This document shows, one piece after another, positions 25,093 through 35,311 of a DNA stretch of 64,000 nucleotides (the first letter of the stretch is position 1; every line of letters begins with the position of its first letter). The stretch covers positions 1 to 64,000 of the forward strand of contig JAZLBZ010000086.1 of NCBI GenBank assembly GCA_045613945.1, written 5' to 3'. This DNA is from HGM04593 sp045613945 (GTDB taxonomy: Bacteria; Bacteroidota; Bacteroidia; Bacteroidales; Bacteroidaceae). Under the pieces are notes generated by a model. That model was given only the letters and a program-made list of their open reading frames with translations, ran no database searches and was not told where the DNA came from. The position numbers and the translations under genes were made by a program.

Positions 25093-27759
25093 ATGGATTA
25101 CAACGACGAACTTGACGAGAATATCAACGGTGCAAACGCCGGCGGGGAGACAGCCGACGGCAACGGCAACGGTGAGGGCGAACACAGCCAGTACCACGAG
25201 ACAGAGGGCGTGAGGCACAAACTGACGGGAATGTACCGCAACTGGTTCCTGGACTATGCCTCATACGTTATCCTGGAACGCGCAGTGCCACACTTGTACG
25301 ACGGCTTGAAGCCGGTGCAGCGACGCATACTCCACGCCATGCGCGAACTTGACGACGGACGCTACAACAAGGTGGCAAACGTGGTGGGACACACAATGCA
25401 GTACCATCCTCACGGCGACGCTTCAATTGCCGGTGCATTGGTGCAGATGGGACAGAAGGACTATCTCATTGACTGCCAGGGAAACTGGGGTAACATACTC
25501 ACTGGCGACTCGGCTGCTGCGCCACGATACATTGAGGCACGCCTGTCGCACTTTGCGCACGACGTGGTGTTCAACCCAAAGACAACCGAGTGGAAACTGT
25601 CGTATGACGGCCGCAACAAGGAGCCAATCACACTGCCTGTAAAATTTCCGTTGCTGCTGGTACATGGCGTTGAGGGTATTGCGGTAGGCCTTTCGTCAAA
25701 GATTCTGCCCCATAACTTCAACGAGGTGTGCGACGCGGCAATATCGTACCTCAAGAACGAGGAGTTCCAGTTGTACCCCGATTTCCAGACCGGCGGCAGC
25801 ATTGACGTATCGCGCTACAACGACGGCGACCGCACAGGCCGAGTACGCATACGTGCAAAAATCACAAAGTCGGACGATAACAAGACACTGACTATCTCCG
25901 AGATTCCGTTCGGCAAGACAACGCCACTGGTGATTGAATCAATACTCAAGGCTGTCGACAACGGAAAGATAAAGATACGCAAGATTGACGATAATACATC
26001 GGACAAGGTTGAGATTCTGGTGCAGCTTGCACCGGGCGTGTCGAGCGACAAGACCATCGATGCGCTCTACGCCTTTACCGACTGCGAGATAAGCATCACA
26101 CCCTGCTGCTGCGTGATTGATAACCAGACACCGGTGTTCCTCACTGTGAGCGAGCTGTTGCGCCGCTCGGTCGACAGTACAAAGGAACTGCTGCGCCTTG
26201 AACTGCAGATTCGAAAGGGCGAACTGCTTGAGCAACTGCATTTTGCTTCACTGGAGAGCATCTTCATTGAGGAGCGCATATACAAGGACAAGGAGTTTGA
26301 GCAGGCTGCCGACATGGACGGCGCGCTCGCGCACATTGACTTGCGCCTGGAGCCATACAAGAAGGATTTCATACGCGAGATTACGCGCGACGACCTGCTG
26401 CGCCTGATGGAGATTAAGATGGCGCGCATCCTGGGCTTCAACAAGGAGAAGGCCGAGGAACTTATTGCACGCCTGAAGAAGGACATTGCCGACATCGACA
26501 AGCAACTGGGGCAGATGACTGCCGTAACCATCAAGTGGTTCACAATGCTCAAGGAGAAGTATGGCGCACGCTATCCGCGCCAGACCGAGATTCGCAACTT
26601 CGACACCATTGTGGCGGCGAAGGTTGTTGAGGCAAACCAGAAACTGTACATAAACCGCGCCGAAGGATTCATTGGCACATCGCTGAAGAAGGACGAGTTT
26701 GTCACCAACTGCTCGGACATCGACGATATCATACTGTTCTACAAGGACGGAAAGTACAAGATTGTGAAGGTGAGCGAAAAACTGTTCGTTGGCAAGAATG
26801 TCATATTCGTGGATGTGTTCAAGAAGAACGACAAACGCACCATCTACAACGTGGTGTACCGCGACGGCAAGAACGGCATACACTACATTAAGCGCTTTGC
26901 AGCAACAGGAATGACACGCGACCGCGAGTATGACCTCACACAGGGCACTCCGGGCTCAAAGGTTGCCTACTTCACCTCGAACCCCAATGGCGAGGCCGAG
27001 GTTATCAAGGTGATGCTGCGCCCCAATCCAAGACTCAGGAACTCAATAATTGAGAAGGACTTCAGCACCATTGCCATCAAGGGACGCCAGTCAATGGGTA
27101 ACATACTCACCAAGAACGAGGTTCTGCGCATCACGCTCAAGAAACACGGCAGTTCAACACTTGGCGGCCGCCAGGTGTGGTTCGACCGCGACATCCTGCG
27201 CATAAACTTTGACAATCATGGCGAATACCTGGGCGAGTTCCACAACGACGACAAGATACTTGCAATACGCAAGAACGGCGAGTTCGACATCATGCCCGTT
27301 GACCTCAACAACCACTTCGACGATGATTTGATGATTATAGAGAAGTTCGACCCCGCCAAAGTGTGGAGCGCTGCGCTCTACGATGCATCGCAGCAGGGAT
27401 ACCCCTACATCAAGCGATTCACACTTGAGGCCGGTGCACGCCGTCAGAACTGTCTTGGCGAGAACAAGGACAACAGGCTGATATGGTTCAGCGAGACACC
27501 GTTCCCACGCATACAGGTGATGTTTGGCGGCAACGACAACTTCCGCGAGCCACTGGTAATTGAGGTAGATGAGTTCATTGGCGTGAAGAGTTACAAGGCA
27601 CGTGGCAAGCGCCTGACCACCTATGAGATTGACGAGATCATTGAACTTGAGCCAACAAAGTTCCCGCCACCACCGGAAATCCCCGAGGAGCCGGAGAGCG
27701 AGGAGCCTGCAACAGAGACTGGCGAGCAGCTTTCACTTTTTGACAGCGACGCTGAATGA
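25093..27759 (+). CDS. parC: DNA topoisomerase IV subunit A
   Basis: Cuts and rejoins DNA to separate daughter chromosomes, with ParE. The 888-residue protein has an acidic N-terminal tail (1-35), then the breakage-reunion domain. The catalytic Tyr146 lies in AAAPRYIEARLS. The quinolone-region motif HPHGDASIAGALVQM is at about 105-119. A C-terminal beta-pinwheel follows. ParE is not in the window. A TATATTCG box at 25021-25028 may be its promoter. The last four bases overlap the next start (ATGA), so the two genes are translated together. Confidence 0.95.
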   Translation: MDYNDELDENINGANAGGETADGNGNGEGEHSQYHETEGVRHKLTGMYRNWFLDYASYVILERAVPHLYDGLKPVQRRILHAMRELDDGRYNKVANVVGHTMQYHPHGDASIAGALVQMGQKDYLIDCQGNWGNILTGDSAAAPRYIEARLSHFAHDVVFNPKTTEWKLSYDGRNKEPITLPVKFPLLLVHGVEGIAVGLSSKILPHNFNEVCDAAISYLKNEEFQLYPDFQTGGSIDVSRYNDGDRTGRVRIRAKITKSDDNKTLTISEIPFGKTTPLVIESILKAVDNGKIKIRKIDDNTSDKVEILVQLAPGVSSDKTIDALYAFTDCEISITPCCCVIDNQTPVFLTVSELLRRSVDSTKELLRLELQIRKGELLEQLHFASLESIFIEERIYKDKEFEQAADMDGALAHIDLRLEPYKKDFIREITRDDLLRLMEIKMARILGFNKEKAEELIARLKKDIADIDKQLGQMTAVTIKWFTMLKEKYGARYPRQTEIRNFDTIVAAKVVEANQKLYINRAEGFIGTSLKKDEFVTNCSDIDDIILFYKDGKYKIVKVSEKLFVGKNVIFVDVFKKNDKRTIYNVVYRDGKNGIHYIKRFAATGMTRDREYDLTQGTPGSKVAYFTSNPNGEAEVIKVMLRPNPRLRNSIIEKDFSTIAIKGRQSMGNILTKNEVLRITLKKHGSSTLGGRQVWFDRDILRINFDNHGEYLGEFHNDDKILAIRKNGEFDIMPVDLNNHFDDDLMIIEKFDPAKVWSAALYDASQQGYPYIKRFTLEAGARRQNCLGENKDNRLIWFSETPFPRIQVMFGGNDNFREPLVIEVDEFIGVKSYKARGKRLTTYEIDEIIELEPTKFPPPPEIPEEPESEEPATETGEQLSLFDSDAE

Positions 27760-28616
27760 GAATAGCACGCATCATAATAGCAGCCCTTGCATTGCTGGCC
27801 ATGCCGGCAATGTCAAGGGCTCAATATGTTGTAACAGACACCATTGTCCCTGAGCGCATTGTGGTAAAAAGTTCGCAGTTTGGCGTCACGTTGCTCAACA
27901 GCCTCGACACGTACCTCAGCAACTACAGCCACACAGGACTAGGGCTAAGTTACAGTTACGAGACTTTCCGCGATGCACGCACCGGCAGTTACCGCTGGAA
28001 ATACCAGACTCTGCTGAACGCCACTGCAGGATATGCCTTGCAAGAAGGCGACATGCAATACACCGCCCTCATAGGCTGCAGTTGGAGCGGATACCACCCA
28101 TTCAAGGTTGCCAAAGGATTGACCCTGCTTGCCGGAGCACAGATTCAACTGGAGGGAGGCGCAATCTACAGCCCTGCAGGCGGCAACAACCCCGCAGCAG
28201 CAAAAATGCGCACTGCACTTGCCGCAAGCGGGATGGCGATATACCATTTCCCTGTACTGCGCAGCGAGTGGATAGCGCGCTACCAGATTGACATCCCGCT
28301 CGTGGGCGCGATGTTCGCACCCGAGTTCGGACAGAGTTATTATGAGATTTTCGGGCTTGGGCATGCAAAGAACATAGTGGCATTCACCCACCCGGGCAAT
28401 AACCCGTCGTGGCGCCACATGCTATCGCTCGACATCCCATTGGGAACCAAGCGCCACAGCACCACCCTGCGCCTCTCATGCATAGCCGACCTGTACCAGA
28501 GCCGCATAAACGACATCAGTTGCCACATATACCGCAACACCTTTGCCATTGGTTTTGCAAGGACAATATTCAAGGTAAAGAGAAATAACAGACTGAACGA
28601 CTACTCGCCATACTAA
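27756..28616 (+). CDS. DUF3316 outer-membrane protein
   Basis: A 286-residue exported protein (signal MRIARIIIAALALLAMPAMSRAQ). The mature part has repeated aromatic and small-residue beta strands (YRWKYQTLLNATAGY, LLAGAQIQLEGGAIYSP), typical of the DUF3316 outer-membrane barrel family of Bacteroidales. It starts within the last codon of parC (4-bp overlap). Confidence 0.7.
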   Translation: MRIARIIIAALALLAMPAMSRAQYVVTDTIVPERIVVKSSQFGVTLLNSLDTYLSNYSHTGLGLSYSYETFRDARTGSYRWKYQTLLNATAGYALQEGDMQYTALIGCSWSGYHPFKVAKGLTLLAGAQIQLEGGAIYSPAGGNNPAAAKMRTALAASGMAIYHFPVLRSEWIARYQIDIPLVGAMFAPEFGQSYYEIFGLGHAKNIVAFTHPGNNPSWRHMLSLDIPLGTKRHSTTLRLSCIADLYQSRINDISCHIYRNTFAIGFARTIFKVKRNNRLNDYSPY

Positions 28617-28621
28617 CTACC

Positions 28622-29659
28622 ATGCTCAAGAAGATACTTACATACATTATCCCATTGGCACTGCTCACTGGCTGCATTGGCGAGGAGGAGTTTGATGGCG
28701 GCGGAAACGAAAGTTTTGAGGCGCTTTGGCAACTCATTGACGAGCGCTACTGCTTCTTTGCCCAGGCCGAGGAGGAGTTCGGCCTCGACTGGAACGCCGT
28801 ATATGACAAATACAAGCCCATTGCCGACACCTGCCGCGACGAACTCATACTCTTTGACCTGATGGGTGATATGCTTGGCGAACTGCGCGACGGACACGTG
28901 AACCTCATGTCAATGTTCGGCACAACCTACTACTGGGACTGGCAACTGAAGGCACCAATGAACTTCAGCGACTCAATACAGCGAGGCTATCTTGGCACAG
29001 ACTTCAAGATGACCAACGGCATAAAGTACAGCATACTCCCCGACAGCATAGGCTATGTCTACGTCGAGAGTTTCTCGGGCAGCTTTGGCACAAACAACCT
29101 CACGCTCATGCTCTACAACATGAGGGATTGCAAGGCGATCATTCTTGACATTAGAAATAACGGTGGCGGAATGATAACGTCGGCCGAAAAATTGGCATCA
29201 ATATTCATAAAGGAGAAGATACATTACGGATACATACAGCACAAGACCGGCAAGAGACACAATGACCTTTCCACGCCCCGACCGCTGTACCTTGAGCCCA
29301 GCGAAGGAGCACGATGGCTGCGCCCTGTGGTGGTGCTCACCAACAGGGGCGTATATAGCGCCGCCAACCATTTTGTATTGATTATGCGCGACCTGCCGCA
29401 TGTTGCCATCGTTGGCGACAAGACCGGCGGCGGCAGCGGAATGCCGCTCAACAGCACACTGCCAAACGGATGGCGAGTGCGCCTGTCGGCATGCCCCACG
29501 CTGGATGCAAAGTACAGCCACACAGAGTTCGGCATTGAGCCAGACATTAAGGTTAACATAACAAGCGAGGACTGGAACAAGGGCCGCGACACAATAATTG
29601 AACGCGCAAAAGAACTTATTTTTGAGTACTACAGCAAAAAAGAGGAGCAAGAGGGTTGA
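28622..29659 (+). CDS. S41 family peptidase lipoprotein
   Basis: A 345-residue lipoprotein (signal with Cys18 in LLTGC). The S41 (tail-specific protease) core is visible: DSIGYVYVESFSGSFG, then AIILDIRNNGGG, then TNRGVYSAANHF with the likely catalytic Ser near 245, then GDKTGGGSGMP. These enzymes cut exported proteins near the C-terminus. It lies 6 bp after the DUF3316 gene, so the three genes parC, DUF3316 and this one form one operon. Confidence 0.85.
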   Translation: MLKKILTYIIPLALLTGCIGEEEFDGGGNESFEALWQLIDERYCFFAQAEEEFGLDWNAVYDKYKPIADTCRDELILFDLMGDMLGELRDGHVNLMSMFGTTYYWDWQLKAPMNFSDSIQRGYLGTDFKMTNGIKYSILPDSIGYVYVESFSGSFGTNNLTLMLYNMRDCKAIILDIRNNGGGMITSAEKLASIFIKEKIHYGYIQHKTGKRHNDLSTPRPLYLEPSEGARWLRPVVVLTNRGVYSAANHFVLIMRDLPHVAIVGDKTGGGSGMPLNSTLPNGWRVRLSACPTLDAKYSHTEFGIEPDIKVNITSEDWNKGRDTIIERAKELIFEYYSKKEEQEG

Positions 29660-29685
29660 AAATTCAGTTTTTTGTACTACCTTCG
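29656..29685 (+). promoter_or_regulatory. tRNA-Leu promoter
   Basis: TTG at 29656-29658, 19 nt, then TACCTTCG at 29678-29685 (TAnnTTCG). It lies 22 bp before the tRNA, and overlaps the S41 stop codon. Confidence 0.55.
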
Positions 29686-29707
29686 CAGCCGAAAGATTAA
29701 AACAGTC

Positions 29708-29789
29708 GCGCGTGTGGCGAAATTGGTAGACGCGCCAGACTTAGGATCTGGTGTTTTGCGACGTGTAGGTTCGAGTCCTATCACGCGCA
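29708..29789 (+). tRNA. tRNA-Leu(UAG)
   Basis: Acceptor stem GCGCGTG pairs with CACGCGC, with discriminator A at 29789. The anticodon stem-loop is CCAGA-CTTAGGA-TCTGG, giving anticodon TAG. A long variable arm (class II tRNA) and the T-arm GTTCGAGTCC support leucine. CCA is not encoded. Confidence 0.97.
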
Positions 29790-29798
29790 CGATTGGAC

Positions 29799-29840
29799 AA
29801 AAGAGGATAATTCGAGAGAATTTTCCTCTTTTTTATTTTT
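29799..29840 (+). terminator. tRNA-Leu terminator
   Basis: AAAAGAGGATAATT pairs with the mirrored AATT-TTCCTCTTTT around a 6-nt loop; TTTTTTATTTTT follows. Confidence 0.8.
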
Positions 29841-29939
29841 GTAATTTACTGAATAACACTACATTTGCCATAAAAGTACTCTTCAGTTCCAGGTCAAATG
29901 GAGCTGAGCAATAACATTCATTCAAAATTACAGCCAGCC

Positions 29940-31181
29940 ATGAAAAACATATTCCTGTCATTCTCGTTCATACTTACCGCATCTCTTGCTACATTTGCGC
30001 AGGAAAAAGAGAAATTTCCACTCGCGGAGTGGGACTATGCAAAAGCGATTCTTATGCACACTCCCGGAGAGGAGCTCTTTGACGGTGTAATTCATCCTTA
30101 TGCCGGATTGTTCGAATATTACTTTGATGTGGATAAGGCTGCCGAAGAACACAAGGGATACATTGAGGCTCTTGAACGCAACGGGATAGAGGTATATACT
30201 GTACGCGAATTGCTCAACCAGGTTCCCATAGAGAGGTTGCGCGCATGTGCCATAAACTCACTCATTTACGAGACCTCGGGCATGAGCGATAAAGCATCGG
30301 CCGAGTCTGAGGAGTACCGCAAAAACATAATAAACCAGATGTCGCGTGCCGACCTTATCCGTTGCATTCTTTTGCGCCCTACCGTAAAGTTGCAAAGCAC
30401 AGCCAACAACACCGGGTTGGAAGCCATGTACACGCACGCGCCACTGATGAACCTCTACTTCACACGTGACCAAAGCATCACAACCCCACGCGGACATATA
30501 ATCTCCAGCATGAACTCTACCCAACGTGCCGACGAGACAGAAATCATTGCACTATGTTACGAGCAGTTGGGGAGAAAGCCTGTTCTCGCAATAACCGGTG
30601 AGGGGCGCTTGGAAGGTGGCGATTACCTGCGTGGCGGCACAATCTCATACATAGGTTGCGGCATGCGTACCAACATGGAGGCAATCAAGCAGATAATGAA
30701 GGCCGATGCTTTCGGGCACGACACCGTAGCCGTTGTCAATGACAACAAGTGGTGGCAGATGCAGATGCATCTTGACACATATTTCAATATCATAGACAAA
30801 GACCTGTGTACACTTGTCGAGAGCCGTTATCTTGCCAAGGAAGGTGACCCGGAATGGGTTACCGTTGACTTGTATACCCGCAAGCCCGGCAATAAAGAGT
30901 ACTCGCTCACCCGGGAAAAGATATCTTTTATAGAGTTCCTGAAAGAGAGGGGATTTACAATAATCACCATAAAGCCCGAGGACGAGCTACACTATGCCAA
31001 CAACTTCCTGACCATTGCGCCACGCCACATAATGGCCGTGGGAAACCAGTCTGCAGAGCTGCAACAGGCGTTTGAACGCCATGGCGTAAAAGTGGAGTGG
31101 ATTCCTCTTGAGACACTCATCAAAGGTTATGGTGCAGCACACTGCATGACACAAGTAATAAGGGTAACACTTGCCGAATGA
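29940..31181 (+). CDS. Exported arginine deiminase family protein
   Basis: Arginine deiminases turn arginine into citrulline and ammonia. The 413-residue protein starts at ATG 29940, where a signal peptide begins (MKNIFLSFSFILTASLATFAQ); an in-frame upstream ATG at 29898 is less likely. Family motifs are present: LMNLYFTRDQS, GRLEGGDYL, MHLDTYFN and the nucleophile Cys402 in GAAHCMTQV. Most ADI enzymes are cytoplasmic. Here the signal peptide places it in the periplasm or outside. No argF or arcC lies nearby, so this is a stand-alone gene. Confidence 0.85.
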   Translation: MKNIFLSFSFILTASLATFAQEKEKFPLAEWDYAKAILMHTPGEELFDGVIHPYAGLFEYYFDVDKAAEEHKGYIEALERNGIEVYTVRELLNQVPIERLRACAINSLIYETSGMSDKASAESEEYRKNIINQMSRADLIRCILLRPTVKLQSTANNTGLEAMYTHAPLMNLYFTRDQSITTPRGHIISSMNSTQRADETEIIALCYEQLGRKPVLAITGEGRLEGGDYLRGGTISYIGCGMRTNMEAIKQIMKADAFGHDTVAVVNDNKWWQMQMHLDTYFNIIDKDLCTLVESRYLAKEGDPEWVTVDLYTRKPGNKEYSLTREKISFIEFLKERGFTIITIKPEDELHYANNFLTIAPRHIMAVGNQSAELQQAFERHGVKVEWIPLETLIKGYGAAHCMTQVIRVTLAE

Positions 31182-31224
31182 CATACATACAAACGGCAGG
31201 ACTGTCCAAAATGACAGGAGATGA

Positions 31225-31737
31225 TTAAATCCCCATCCATTCCATCACTTTCAGGAACTCCATCTCAAAGTTTGGGGTGAGCACTCCCTGCCCCATTGCG
31301 GCCTTTATTTCATCGAGAGTCCAAAAGCGGCCGCCGTCGAGTTCGTCGCTTGGTGCGACAGCGCCGTCATAGACAGCGCTGTACACATAGACCAGTTCCC
31401 TTTCGCGCTCACTCTCAAAGAGATAGTTATTCAAAAAGCGCGGTTCGCAATCAGTTATTCCCAATTCCTCGCGCACCTCTCTTTGAAGCGCTGCGGCAAC
31501 CTCCTCGCCAAAGTCCACATGCCCGCCAACGGCGGTATCCCACTTGCCGGGCTGTATTGTTTTCCACACAGGGCGGTGCTGCAGATAGAGACGCCCCGCC
31601 GAATCAAAAAGATGCAGATGTACCACCGGGTGCAACGGTTTTGTTCCATCATGGCACTCGCCACGTGTTGCACTGCCTACAACCTCACCCGCCTCGTCCA
31701 CGATGGACAGCAACTCTGAATTGTTGTCTTTTTTCAT
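31225..31737 (-). CDS. Nudix hydrolase
   Basis: A 170-residue Nudix protein. The Nudix box is GGHVDFGEEVAAALQREVREELGI. An upstream block WDTAVGGH and the C-terminal DELDGGRFWTLDEIKAAM fit the IPP-isomerase-like/YfcD branch. It probably hydrolyses a nucleoside or related diphosphate. It is cytoplasmic and converges with the arginine deiminase gene. Confidence 0.85.
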   Translation of the reverse strand: MKKDNNSELLSIVDEAGEVVGSATRGECHDGTKPLHPVVHLHLFDSAGRLYLQHRPVWKTIQPGKWDTAVGGHVDFGEEVAAALQREVREELGITDCEPRFLNNYLFESERERELVYVYSAVYDGAVAPSDELDGGRFWTLDEIKAAMGQGVLTPNFEMEFLKVMEWMGI

Positions 31738-31936
31738 AAACTTATTTTTTACAAAATTAAGTAATTCCCGTCATTCCAATGACAGGAAACATCATTTTTT
31801 AATTTTGGGGCAAACAAAAGGCTAAAACATTTTTTCACTTTTTATCGCTTTTTTTTCGATAAATGTAAAAAAAGTTTCAAAAAAACATTAATTTTACACA
31901 TTCAATAGTAACTACAATATATAACGCTATAACGCT

Positions 31937-34900
31937 ATGAGAGCAAAATCTTCGATAATCAGGTTTCTATGCCTTTTATTGTGCCTCACTTGCAGCATTG
32001 GAGCATTTGCGCAGGCAAGCCGCACGATAACCGGATGCGTTGTCGACGAGACAGACATGCCGCTGCCCGGCGCCAATGTCGTTGTCATGAAGGACAAGAA
32101 GATGGTGAAGGGCGCAAGCACTGGCATCAACGGTGATTTCAAGATAGACCTGGTGTTCAACGAGAGCGAGAAACTGACATTGGTATTCAGTTATATGGGC
32201 TCAAAGACCCAGACGATTAAACTGACCTCACAAAACATTGGCAAGCCGTTCAACATACAGCTGATGCCCGACAACGAGATGCTCGAGGAGGTTACTATTG
32301 TAGAGGACGGTTATGCCCGCCTGCCACGCAAGGACATGGTGGGCGCGTTCACCACAGTGAAGGCCGATGACATTATGATGCCTGCATACCAGAGCATTGA
32401 CCAGATGCTGCAGGGTAAGGTGGCCGGTATGTCGGTTGTGAACACATCGGCACGTGTGGGTGCATCGCCAAAGATTACCATTCGTGGAACATCGACCATT
32501 CTTGGCAACACAAGCCCGCTGTGGGTGGTTGACGGCGTTATCCAGGAGGACCCGCTGTCAATTGACATCAGCGCGGCGCTGACATCGGACATGAAGGAAC
32601 TCATTGGCAACCAGATATCGTGGCTGAACCCACAGGACATTGACAACATCACTGTGCTTAAAGACGCCTCGGCAACAGCCATTTATGGTTCAAAGGCGTC
32701 GAACGGTGTCATTGTCATCACCACAAAGAAGGGTACGCCGGGACGCATAAGCGTGAACTATAACACCAACGTGTCGGTGAGGGAGCGCCCCACATACGAG
32801 ATGTATGACTTCATGAACTCACAGGAGCGCATTATCTTCAGCAAAGAGGCCTACGAGGCCGGCGTGCGCTACCAAAATGAGCCTTTGCCACAGATATACA
32901 CCTACGAAGGCCTGATGGCGATGTTCAACAAGCGCATGATTAGCGAGGAGGAGTTTGCATACTACTTGCAACGCCTTGAGACTGTAAACACCGACTGGTT
33001 TGACCTTCTTACACGTAACTCGGTGAGCAACAACCATAACCTTAGTGTTTCGGGCGGAACAGACAAGTATACCTACAACGCATCGCTGGGCTACCAGATA
33101 AACAACGGCTACGAGGTGGGCAACAGCAACGACCAGATAACCACCCGCCTGAGCATTAACAGCAACGTCAACGACAGGCTCAGCATTAGCGCACAACTCA
33201 ACGGTAGCATAAGGAACTCCAACGGTTATGGTGCCGGCGTGAACCCATACAACTATGCTATGAACACCAGCCGCGCCATCCCTGCATATAACGAGGACGG
33301 CACACCGGCCTACTACTCGAAATACTACACCTACCAGTATAACACACAACTTGGCGGGCACAACCAATACTCGTACAACATCTTCAACGAGATGGAGAAC
33401 AGTTTCTCGCAGAACACGGGTACTGCATTCAATGCATCGGTAAACGTAAACTTCAAGATACTCAGCTGGCTCACATATCAGGGAACAGCAAGTATGTCCT
33501 TGAACAACAATGCCAGCGAGAGTTATGCCGGTGAAAAGACCTCACAGGTCGAGCAGTTGTACCGAGGTTTCCCCTACGGCACAGAGAAGGCCGGATCGGA
33601 CAAGTACAATGCAGCGCTGATGCCATACGGCGGTGTGCTGCAGCAGGCAAACTCGCAGACTGTATCCTACAGTACATCGCACCGCTTGGCATTCTCAAAG
33701 GAGTTCAACGAAAGCCACCGCCTGAATGCGATGTTGGGTGTGGAGATACGCTCAAGCAAAGGCAGCAGCGAGGGTAACACGGTGTGGGGATACGTTCCCG
33801 AGCGTGGCGAAATTCTTGTATCACCTACCCTGCCCGAGAACTTCAAGCCAATAGGCAGCGATGTCTCAATCGGTTGGGGTGCGCTCTCGCAACTCTACAA
33901 CGGCGGCTGGAGCAAGACTTCGACACTCACCAACTACTTGTCGTTCTATGCGACTGTTGCCTACTCACTGAAGAACCGCTATGTTTTCAACATGAACGTG
34001 CGTTCCGATGCTTCGAACCGCTTTGGCCAGGATGTAAACAAACAGTTCGACCCCACATGGTCGTTCGGTGCATCGTGGAAAATTGCACAGGAACCATTCA
34101 TGATGGAGTATGTGCCCTGGCTCGACCAATTGAACATTCGTGCGACATACGGTATACAGGGTAACGTTGTAAACTCATTGAGCCCCGAGATGATTGTACG
34201 CTACCAGGGCCTGCACAGCAGTTATAACGAGTATTATCTTACCATCTCAAGCCTTCCTAACAACCAACTCAAATGGGAGCGCACAAAGTCGGCCAACCTG
34301 GGACTTGATGTGGCACTGTTTGGTATTACAATGAACTTTGAGTACTACAACCGCCGCTCGAATGCAATCATCCGCCAGGACATTGCACAGGAGTACGGTA
34401 TGGAGTCAATGCCGCTCAACGGTGGCCTCATTACCAATCATGGTGTAGAGTTCACACTTAACTACACTCCAATACGCACAAAGGATTTTGCATGGACATT
34501 AGGTATGAACGCCGGCAAGAACTGGAACCGTTCGGAAACCGATGACCGCACAGCAAAGGCCGATGAACTGACACACTACGATTTCCTCTCGGGCAACAGC
34601 AGCCGCCCGTTGAAGCAGGGCTATCCGCTGTCGGCCTTCTGGTCATACCAGTTCACAGGCCTTAACGGCACAAACGGCTACCCTACATTTGCCTATGCTA
34701 CATATGATGATGTTGATGGCGATGGCAGCGTAGACCCAACAACATTCCTTGTATATTCGGGACAGAACGAGCCAGACTTCTCGGGCGGTTTCAACACCAG
34801 AATACGCTGGAAGGACTTCAACTTCGGCATTGACTTTGCTGCATCGCTGGGTGCAAGCAAGCGTCTGCCTAACCCCTACTCTACATTCACATACGGCAAG

Positions 34901-35299
34901 ATGCCGGATATATACAGCAACCTATCAAAGGAACTCAACAACCGTTGGCAAGAGCCCGGTGACGAGGCGCGCACAAATATCCCGGCGCTATACACATCGG
35001 TACGCGACCTCTACAACCTGAACTTACCCAACGGGCTGTATGACAACATCTACTCAATGTGGGCACAGTCGGATGTGAGAGTTGTGGACGCATCGTTCCT
35101 GCGCTGTACACAGATTTCTCTCTCGTACAACGTACCACGCAAGGCGTGCCAGAAACTGGGTCTCTCGCGCATATCAGTAAGCGCCAACATAAACAACCTG
35201 TTTGTAATTGCAAGCAAAGAGTGGAGAGGATATGACCCCGAGCTTGGCAACAGCATACAGCCAAGAGTTTACTCAATTGGACTTGGTATAGGACTTTAA
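31937..35299 (+). CDS. SusC/RagA-type TonB-dependent transporter
   Basis: Outer-membrane importer for oligosaccharides or peptides, working with a SusD-like lipoprotein. The 1120-residue protein has a signal peptide, then a carboxypeptidase-like domain (TITGCVVDETDMPLPGANVVV), then a plug with the SusC signature (LWVVDGVIQ, ITVLKDASATAIYGSKAS). Many C-terminal beta strands and a final aromatic-ended strand follow. It heads an operon with the SusD gene and two further lipoprotein genes. No regulator lies beside it, and the substrate is not shown. Confidence 0.95.
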   Translation: MRAKSSIIRFLCLLLCLTCSIGAFAQASRTITGCVVDETDMPLPGANVVVMKDKKMVKGASTGINGDFKIDLVFNESEKLTLVFSYMGSKTQTIKLTSQNIGKPFNIQLMPDNEMLEEVTIVEDGYARLPRKDMVGAFTTVKADDIMMPAYQSIDQMLQGKVAGMSVVNTSARVGASPKITIRGTSTILGNTSPLWVVDGVIQEDPLSIDISAALTSDMKELIGNQISWLNPQDIDNITVLKDASATAIYGSKASNGVIVITTKKGTPGRISVNYNTNVSVRERPTYEMYDFMNSQERIIFSKEAYEAGVRYQNEPLPQIYTYEGLMAMFNKRMISEEEFAYYLQRLETVNTDWFDLLTRNSVSNNHNLSVSGGTDKYTYNASLGYQINNGYEVGNSNDQITTRLSINSNVNDRLSISAQLNGSIRNSNGYGAGVNPYNYAMNTSRAIPAYNEDGTPAYYSKYYTYQYNTQLGGHNQYSYNIFNEMENSFSQNTGTAFNASVNVNFKILSWLTYQGTASMSLNNNASESYAGEKTSQVEQLYRGFPYGTEKAGSDKYNAALMPYGGVLQQANSQTVSYSTSHRLAFSKEFNESHRLNAMLGVEIRSSKGSSEGNTVWGYVPERGEILVSPTLPENFKPIGSDVSIGWGALSQLYNGGWSKTSTLTNYLSFYATVAYSLKNRYVFNMNVRSDASNRFGQDVNKQFDPTWSFGASWKIAQEPFMMEYVPWLDQLNIRATYGIQGNVVNSLSPEMIVRYQGLHSSYNEYYLTISSLPNNQLKWERTKSANLGLDVALFGITMNFEYYNRRSNAIIRQDIAQEYGMESMPLNGGLITNHGVEFTLNYTPIRTKDFAWTLGMNAGKNWNRSETDDRTAKADELTHYDFLSGNSSRPLKQGYPLSAFWSYQFTGLNGTNGYPTFAYATYDDVDGDGSVDPTTFLVYSGQNEPDFSGGFNTRIRWKDFNFGIDFAASLGASKRLPNPYSTFTYGKMPDIYSNLSKELNNRWQEPGDEARTNIPALYTSVRDLYNLNLPNGLYDNIYSMWAQSDVRVVDASFLRCTQISLSYNVPRKACQKLGLSRISVSANINNLFVIASKEWRGYDPELGNSIQPRVYSIGLGIGL

Positions 35300-35311
35300 G
35301 ATTTTGAAGTT

